Source: Musa acuminata AAA Group (taxonomy: Eukaryota; Streptophyta; Magnoliopsida; Zingiberales; Musaceae). From it: DNA of 64,000 nucleotides. Both the position numbers and the translations under genes were made by a program. The notes under the pieces were generated by a model, which was given only the letters and a program-made list of their open reading frames with translations, was not told where the DNA came from and made no database searches. The stretch is from contig NC_088335.1 in assembly GCF_036884655.1 (NCBI RefSeq), forward strand, positions 40,916,501 through 40,980,500, given 5' to 3'. This document shows positions 58,307-64,000 of the stretch, piece after piece. Numbering within the stretch: position 1 is the first letter of the stretch; each line of letters opens with the position of its first letter.

Positions 58307-58429
58307 TGTTAGGATCGAGAGCACTAAGAGGGGGGGGGGTGAATTAGTGCAGCGGATATCTTACAGCGATTAAAAACCAAAAGCTGCGTTCGTTCAATAA
58401 AAGCTATTATGATGCAAAAGCTAATTCTC

Positions 58430-58675
58430 AGTTTGTATCTAAGTGCAGTTTGCGTCTAAGCGCAGATTGCGTCTAAGCGCAGTTTGCGTCTAAACACAGT
58501 TTGCGTCTAAGCGCAGTTTGCGTCTAAGCGCAGTTTGCGTCTAAACACAGTTTGCGTCTAAGCGCAGTTTTGCGTCTAAGCGCAGTTTACGTCTAAACTC
58601 AGATTTACGTCTAAACGCAGTTTTACGTCTAAACGCAGATTTACGTCTAAACGCAGATTTACGTCTAAACTTTGA
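58430..58675. repeat. Tandem array of about fourteen 17-18 bp units
   Basis: Units of GTCTAAGCGCAGTTTGC type; the core TCTAA occurs 14 times. The left units are GCGTCTAAGCG and the right ones ACGTCTAAACG, so the array has two subtypes. S4 LTRs have only one or two such units (42106-42120, 56536-56550). It lies between TATA box and LTR end, so it would be transcribed. Confidence 0.85.
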
Positions 58676-59386
58676 AACTCGTTTGTATACTCGCAGAAGG
58701 CAGTATGCAGTTGAAATCAAGACGTAAACGTGAACTGAGAACTGATGATTGTGAGAGGAAAGCCGATTTACGTCTAAATGCAGTTTTACGTCTAAATGTT
58801 GAAACTCGTTCGTAAAATTGTAGAGGACAGTTTGCAGTTATCAATAGGATCAAAATGTAAGTGTAAACTGCAAGGAAACTCTTTCGTAAAAGCACGGAAG
58901 ACAGTTCTGCAGAATCAAACGTAAACGTAAACTGTAATGTACGAAAATACGAATTTACGTCTGAATGCAGATTCGGAAGAACAGCACTTAGAACTTGTTC
59001 GTGAAAGCGCAGAGTGCAGTAGTAATGGAGGAGGTTTGCAGTAATGATAAAGTGCTCAAAAATAAACGCAAACCAGAGATTTAGAGTGGTTCGGTCAGCC
59101 TTGACCTACTCCACTTTTGGCTTCCTCCACCGACGAGGTTGCCGACGTCAACTAGGGGCCTTCCTTCAATGGGCGAAGGCCAAACTGCCCTTTTACAGTT
59201 TCTCTCCTTTTAACAGGCTCAGGAGACAACCTTTACAGACCTTTCTCTCCTCACTTTACAACTGAAAACTTGAAGAACAGAAGGAGGAGACTTAAGGGCT
59301 TTACAACACTTTTGAGCTCTTAGAATCACAAAAAAGATCAAGATTTCGGTGTAGGTCTGTATCTTTTCAGTGTTGAATGGGTGGGG

Positions 59387-59395
59387 TATTTATAG
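59387..59395 (-). promoter_or_regulatory. TATA box of the S5 LTR
   Basis: CTATAAATA on minus, in the same GGGGCCTATAAATACCCC block as in S4. Confidence 0.6.
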
Positions 59396-59449
59396 GCCCC
59401 AACCCAATTCAAATTTCGAGCTCAAAACGATCAAATCCCGGAATTCCGG

Positions 59450-60045
59450 GATCAGGCGGTTGCACCTCTTGACTGGAGAGGTGGCACCGCCTGGCAGAGC
59501 TCGAAGTCTGAGCTCAGGCGGTTGCACCTCTCGACTGGAGAGGTGGCACCGCCTGGCAGAGCTCGAAGACTGAGCTCGGACGGTTCCACCTTCTCTGTCA
59601 GGGGTGGTTGCACCTTCCTGCCAGAGCTCGAAGACCGAGCTCAGGCGGTGCATCTCCTGACCAGAGAAGTTTCTCTTCTCTGTCAGAGGTGGTTGCACCT
59701 TTCTGCCAGAGGTGGTTGCACCTCTCTGCCAGAGGTGGTTGCACCTCTCTGCCAGAGCTCGAAGACTGAGCTTAGGCTGTGCATCTCCTGGCCAGAGAGG
59801 TCGTACATCTCTTCCAGAGCTCGAAGACTGAGCTCGGTGATTGCATCACCAGGCAGAGCTCGAAACTTGAGCTCAGGCGGTGCTACCGCTTGACAGAGGA
59901 GGTTGCACCGCCCAGTCTCGCTTGGAGACTGAGCCCTGGGCGGTTGCACCGCCTGGCTGGAGCGGTTGCACCTCCCAGTCTCGCTGGGAGACTTAGCCTG
60001 GGCGGTTGCACCTCCCTGCCTGGGCGGTTGCACCTCCCACAGCTT
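59450..60045. repeat. Enlarged GC-rich palindrome array of S5
   Basis: About 600 bp of GGCGGTTGCACC, AGAGGTGGCACCGCCTGG and AGCTCGAAGACTGAGCTC units upstream of the TATA box on minus. Frames across it (for example 59522-59893) are by-products of the repeat. Confidence 0.8.
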
Positions 60046-60564
60046 CTTGGGTTCGAATGGGTTGAACCATTCGACCCAACTTGAGTTCTTCAGGGGCCCA
60101 ATTGCCCCAGGATTAAGCTAATGGGATCACCTCCCATTTCTAACTTAATCACCGTGCTAACTACGATTAAATCTAAGACAATTTCTGCAGCTTTGCTTCG
60201 GTGCGTCAATCGCTTCTTCCGGCGAGTTTCCGGCGAACTTCCGTCGATCATCCGATGAACCCTCGGTGATGCTTCTGCGGACTTCTGGCAAACTCCTGGA
60301 CTTTGCGACGATCCACTTGGCGAGTTCTGACGAGCTTCGCTTGGCAAGCTTCTGGACTTCTCGGATCTGTTCCCGCAGAACCTCCGACGACCGTCCGTAC
60401 TTCCGTCGAACTCTCGAACTCCCAACGTGATCATGAACTTGACTCCGGCGCAACTCCTGCTGCTTGTCTATCTTTCATCGTAGTTAATCCTGCACACTTA
60501 TCTCAACACATAGATTAGACAACAAATGACAATTGACTTCATCATCAAAATCCGAGATTCAACA

Positions 60565-61440
60565 ATCTCCCCCTTTTTGATGATGACAATCAATTGATAA
60601 TGGAGTTATCCTTAACTCCCCCTGTCTATATGCCATAGTTGAGATAAGTCAACCTTGAATTCAAGACCTAAGAATTCAAGTGACGTATTGATAAGTTAGA
60701 TCAGTTAAACTTATCAATACTCCCATCATGATACCTATCATGATGTATCTCTTCAAGGATGATGTCAAAGCTTGACATTCATCATCAAGTTTGTATGATA
60801 GTGTTTGTGACTATTCATCATGTAATTGAACATTATCATTTAAAGCTCGAAGGACTATTACATGATGCACACATATTATCATTCTAGCAAGTTTGCATTT
60901 ACTTCACAAAATAGGATATCAACTCAAGACATAATGCAAACTATAGCACATGTTTCATATATCTCTTGGTGATGCAAGGATGGCATTGTGCAAACATTAT
61001 TTATAGCATCACTCAAGGTATTTCTAATCACAGTGTTTATCAATTCATATATTTCTCCCCCTTTGTCATCAACAAAAAGCATTGTTATACAAGGAAGACC
61101 AATTTAGACGAAAGCTTATAGAGGGATTTTACATAGATTGCTTTGAAAACTTCTTCCCCCTTTTGTTATAATTCATTTTACCCGTAAAGATATTACAGAA
61201 TGACATACATATTCAGGAATCACTTTATCAGATTTATTTAAAAAAAAAACATTTTTCATGAAAGTGTACGAATAAATCTGTTTTATAGCATTCGAACAAC
61301 TAAGATGCATTTGGACAAGATTTTGTTACAGATTTTCACATATAATCATAGAAAATGGCATTCATGTGATCTGATCATTCAATATAGTCCGAAAAATAAT
61401 TTTAACAAGTTTATTTATTCGGACACATCAACATTCCTAA
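60565..61440 (-). other. S5 3' non-coding region
   Basis: Polypurine tract next to the LTR and a second CTCCCCCTTTGTCATCAAC motif at about 61053. It matches the S4 region up to CACATCAACATTCCTAAT (61423-61440), which in S4 is the very end of RNase H, and then the match ends. Confidence 0.8.
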
Positions 61441-61637
61441 TCAATGCACAAGGTTTTCAAAACTTTTAGTTTCAGAACACAATATTCTTATCACATATCA
61501 AAAAAAAAACGATATGATTAAAGTTCGAGATATCCTTTACCACAAAGCACATGTCAAATGTTTACCACAATAGATGTTTACAACCAGCATGTCAGAAGTA
61601 ACATAAGAAGTTTACAACAACAAATGTTCATACAAGT
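61441..61637 (-). other. S5 foreign block, part after the gene
   Basis: AT-rich, presumably the 3' untranslated part of the gene below. No feature seen; not like any other S element here. Confidence 0.5.
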
Positions 61638-62744
61638 TCATTCATGAGGTGGAAAATTAAAGTGCCTAAACAAGGAGTCGAATTGACTATGAATCTGCTG
61701 TAGCTCTGATAGAATTTGATCTTGTCGTTGTTCAATCCGTTCTTGTCTCTGTTCGAATCGGTCCATTCGAATCCCAATTTCTTCGACGGATGTATGAGTT
61801 TGCTCAACTGGATGTGTTTCCTCAAGGGGAAGGATTGGAGGAGATTGAGTACCCCTAAATACTGGTGTTTCCGGTTCTGGTTCAGATTGAGGGTGATCTG
61901 TCCTTCTAGGGAGTCTAGCCCAGTTACCATTTCTATAGTAACATCTTAGTCGGTGAAGTAGATTTTTGTTTATTATGCTGTATCGATCTACTTTCATTAC
62001 TTCTTCTTCTGGTGATATTAGAATGTCGTAAGCTTTTATTATTCTAGTGATTATACCACCATATGGGAGCATCATATCTTTCTTAGATAATTCTAACATG
62101 CTTTGTTGGATAAGATAGCCAAGACAGATGTCATGTCCCTTCATGATTAAGTACATAGTTCCTAATTCTAATTGACTCACTTCATCATGATGGTATTGTT
62201 TAGGAAGGATTATACTAGTCATGATATGATGAAGTAATTTAGTGTTCATAGGTAGTAGATGTTCACAACTTTTAGGAACTAATGTTATGTCGGGATTGTC
62301 CAAGATTGTTCCTAAGGCTTCAGCATAGGATGTTCCAATAGTTTCATCAACCCATGATCCTCTAAAGTAAAGTCCTATGCTTTTCATGGGAATGCCTATC
62401 ATATCACAAATGAATCTATTAGTGATTGAGATGTGTTGTCCTAAAAGATAGGTGGACATCCTTTCTTCCTCATCTATTTTTATGTTATTGTAAAACAATC
62501 GAACTAGTCTAGGATAGATGGGTTCATTAATCTGCAAGATTGGAAGTAGATCTAGGTTTGCAAACCATTGGATAGTTTCTAAGTTTCTAAGTTCATGTAT
62601 GTCTACGTATTTTCCCTTATGGATGCTTCTAAGTTCGAAAGAGGGAAATTTTTCAGCATGGTTTTTCGAATCAAAGAGGGTGAAATCAAACTCTTCTACT
62701 AATCTCCTCTTTCCCTTGTCCCTTGAGGATCTTCTAGATCCCAT
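61638..62744 (-). CDS. Putative plant transposon protein-like ORF inside S5
   Basis: Intact 368-codon frame, the longest undamaged gene in the window that is not retroviral. Residues 2-14 are basic (GSRRSSRDKGKRR), a possible nuclear signal. Residues about 25-270 form one domain with RLVRLFYNNIKIDEEERM, YLLGQHISITNRFICDMIGIP, LLHHIMTSIILP and GHDICLGYLIQQSM. This pattern resembles the putative plant transposon protein family often found near retroelements, by recollection only. Residues 285-325 are rich in Pro and Glu. Residues about 328-360 (RMDRFEQRQERIEQRQDQIL) are a probable coiled coil. No signal peptide or membrane segment, so it is not envelope-like. The ATG at 62744 follows an in-frame stop at 62757. 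Function is unknown; capsid-like or DNA-binding roles are guesses. Confidence 0.75.
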   Translation of the reverse strand: MGSRRSSRDKGKRRLVEEFDFTLFDSKNHAEKFPSFELRSIHKGKYVDIHELRNLETIQWFANLDLLPILQINEPIYPRLVRLFYNNIKIDEEERMSTYLLGQHISITNRFICDMIGIPMKSIGLYFRGSWVDETIGTSYAEALGTILDNPDITLVPKSCEHLLPMNTKLLHHIMTSIILPKQYHHDEVSQLELGTMYLIMKGHDICLGYLIQQSMLELSKKDMMLPYGGIITRIIKAYDILISPEEEVMKVDRYSIINKNLLHRLRCYYRNGNWARLPRRTDHPQSEPEPETPVFRGTQSPPILPLEETHPVEQTHTSVEEIGIRMDRFEQRQERIEQRQDQILSELQQIHSQFDSLFRHFNFPPHE

Positions 62745-63517
62745 AACTACAACAGTTTAGAGGGATAAAGATGAGCAAGAGTGAATGGAGAGCAAAACAG
62801 AATTTAAGAGGTTCTTAGAGAATACCTTGGTTGATTCTTCAAAAGAGAGAAGGATTCTTGATGTTTTGCTCCGAAATGGGAGGTATTTGGGAAGCTCAAC
62901 GGGGTGAAGTGGAGATGGAGGAGGTTTGGGGGAGTAGAGAAGGGAAGGGAAGTGAGCTGGGGTCGGTTTCACAGCCGGCCCTAGTGTGGGTTTAAAGGGC
63001 AGAGCTGCTGGCGGTTGCACCTCTGGCTGGAGCGGTGCAACCTCTGGCAACCCGTGATAGCTGGAGGTGCCACCGCCAGCTGGAGAGGTGCCACCGCCTG
63101 CAGCCAGTGAGCACCTAATATGATTTGATTAGGGAGCTTTTGCCTTGAGGAGAGTTTCAGAGCAATTAATGTTTGTTACATGATTTCGTATGAGTTTTTT
63201 ATTTAAGGAAGAAGCTCTTGTACGATCAAGATAGATTTTTTAACGTGCATACGTATGTTTGTTTGGTATCCCTTTTAAGATCATGACATATTTAGTTTCT
63301 ACAAGAATTAATTCGTAGATGAACGGGTTTTGAAGATCAGGGGGGTATATGAATTTGGATATCATACGTTTCTAATAAGGTTGTATCGAATTTGTGATTT
63401 CACAACTTCCACTTGTTACTTAAGCGTTGCGAGTTCCTTTTTGATTCTTGGTTTATGACCATTGAGAGTCAAGGAGCAGAATATCATTTCTTGCTCCGGC
63501 CTAGACTTTTAATGTTT
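62745..63517 (-). other. S5 foreign block, part before the gene
   Basis: A proline-rich frame (63050-62757, PPPSPLHPVELPKYLPF) lies upstream in the same frame as the 368-codon gene, separated by one stop at 62757. It may be a 5' untranslated part or an upstream exon: AAG-GTATTC near 62825 and TTGTAG near 62747 could be splice sites. 62995-63110 has GGCGGTTGCACC and GGTGCCACCGCC motifs like those of S LTRs. 63110-63500 shows nothing recognisable; SIRE text resumes near 63490. Confidence 0.45.
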
Positions 63518-64000
63518 TTATAGGAAGGGTTGATCTTTAGGAACCCATTTGCTTTTGGGTGCCTCATAAATAGATCTACATTTTCTATCATATTGCATAG
63601 AGTTTATCATGGTTCCTTTAGGAACCCAAATTAATTTGTTTGGACTTATTTTTTTGAATGGACAACAATGTGTCTTGTGTCCAGATTTGCAACAAAAGTT
63701 GCACTTGGTTTGGTGTTGAACATGTAAGATGGAGCCTTTTATGAAGGTGGTTGGATTTTGGTGAGGATTTCTCACAAATCCAATCCCGCTCCTTTTTGGA
63801 ATGTGACCCTTGTTTGCAAGGATCATGTTTAATGACTTGCTACCAACCTCGAATTTCTTCAAGGTGTCCTTGAGTAGCAGGTTTTCTTTTTGCATAGTTT
63901 CTAAATCATGACATTTGATACATGAATTTAAACTATCATGATGTTCGACTTTTAACTTATCAAACTCACAAGTAAGACTATCATGCATCTTTTTCAGCAA
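63518..64000 (-). pseudogene. gag: S5 gag, C-terminal part (continues out of window)
   Basis: 160 open codons to the window edge, ending PFL-TAA at 63518. They carry the coiled segment (CEFDKLKVEHHDSLNSCIKCHDLE) and the second zinc knuckle CNFCCKSGHKTHCC (about 63660-63705), a CX2CX4HX4C pattern matching S1 and S4. The stop falls at the same codon where S1 and S4 have TAG, but here no protease follows. No damage is visible in this part. Whether the full gag is open cannot be seen, so the pseudogene label is provisional. Confidence 0.75.

Larger units (their letters stand above)
58307..60564 (-). repeat. S5 3' LTR (2258 bp)
   Basis: On + from TGTTAGGATCGAGAGC (run of ten G) to ATTCAACA. It is longer than other S LTRs because of an array of 17-18 bp repeats (58430-58675) and an enlarged GC-rich array (59450-60045). 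Confidence 0.9.
58307..64000 (-). mobile_element. S5: SIRE-type element carrying a foreign gene in place of pol
   Basis: 3' LTR (58307-60564), polypurine tract and 3' non-coding region (60565-61440), then a non-SIRE block (61441 to about 63500) with an intact 368-codon gene, then SIRE gag C-terminus (63518-64000, continuing out of the window). Protease, integrase, RT and RNase H are absent. TAGTG before the LTR (58302-58306) is the expected target repeat; its partner lies outside. Confidence 0.85.

Noticed and set aside
58430..58675. CRISPR-like array
   Set aside because: Units of 17-18 bp without unique spacers, inside a plant LTR. It is a tandem repeat.
59522..60084. Frames of 101-123 codons in the S5 LTR
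   Set aside because: Open only because the GC-rich repeat has a length divisible by three in places. No protein features.
61638..62744. Envelope-like protein of a Sirevirus
   Set aside because: Position after gag and the extra frame suggested it, but there is no signal peptide or membrane segment and the sequence resembles the plant transposon protein type.

Overview
The window reads as repeat-rich nuclear DNA of a higher plant, almost certainly a monocot. No single-copy host gene, tRNA or rRNA gene is visible. Nearly all of the 64 kb is LTR retrotransposon sequence, mostly decayed and nested. The style of the SIRE-type LTRs suggests Zingiberales (banana, ensete or ginger relatives), but that is a recollection and not a proof.

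Three kinds of element occur; the labels are mine. S1-S5 are Ty1/copia elements of the SIRE/Maximus type, all coding on the minus strand. Their LTRs end in a C-rich tract (G-rich as read on +), and an A5G5 polypurine tract precedes the 3' LTR. C1-C4 are copia elements of a Tork/Angela-like type with long LTRs ending CCCTACA. G0-G4 are Ty3/gypsy elements. G2 and G4 are chromoviruses of one family; G0 and G1 are a related deletion family; G3 is a different chromovirus, seen from its gag.

Left half (1-26764): G0 (1-1853, +) ends inside the 5' LTR of C1 (+). C1 pol is interrupted at 7580 by S1 (7581-25071, target repeat GTTAT). S1 RNase H is interrupted by G1 (10369-19286, target repeat CATGC/TATGC). 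The G1 leader is interrupted by G2 (12330-18168, target repeat GAGCG). C1 resumes at 25072 and ends with its 3' LTR at 26764. This is a four-level nest (C1, S1, G1, G2), and three of its insertions have target repeats that can be read directly.

Middle (26765-41284): an unclassified repeat of 2.5 kb is followed by an S2 LTR fragment. Next come the pol-less S3, a head-to-head LTR pair (34414-36072), the leader and rearranged LTR of C2 (-), a C3 integrase fragment (-) and a G3 chromovirus gag fragment (-).

Right half (41285-64000): a C4 LTR (+) is split by S4 (41759-57894, target repeat GAGAC) and then by S5 (58307 to beyond the window). S4 holds the best-preserved copia gag-pol. It is interrupted by a G2-family insertion locus that has been tandemly duplicated: a solo LTR, 1011 bp of S4, a full element G4, then the same 1011 bp again. 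S5 is the most unusual element. Its whole protease-integrase-RT-RNase H region is absent, and in its place is one intact 368-codon gene of the putative plant transposon protein type.

Function: gag builds the particle, protease matures it, RT/RNase H copy the RNA from an initiator-Met-tRNA primer, and integrase inserts the copy. No element here has an undamaged gag-pol. Several defects and deletions are shared between copies, which suggests families moved in trans by enzymes from elsewhere.
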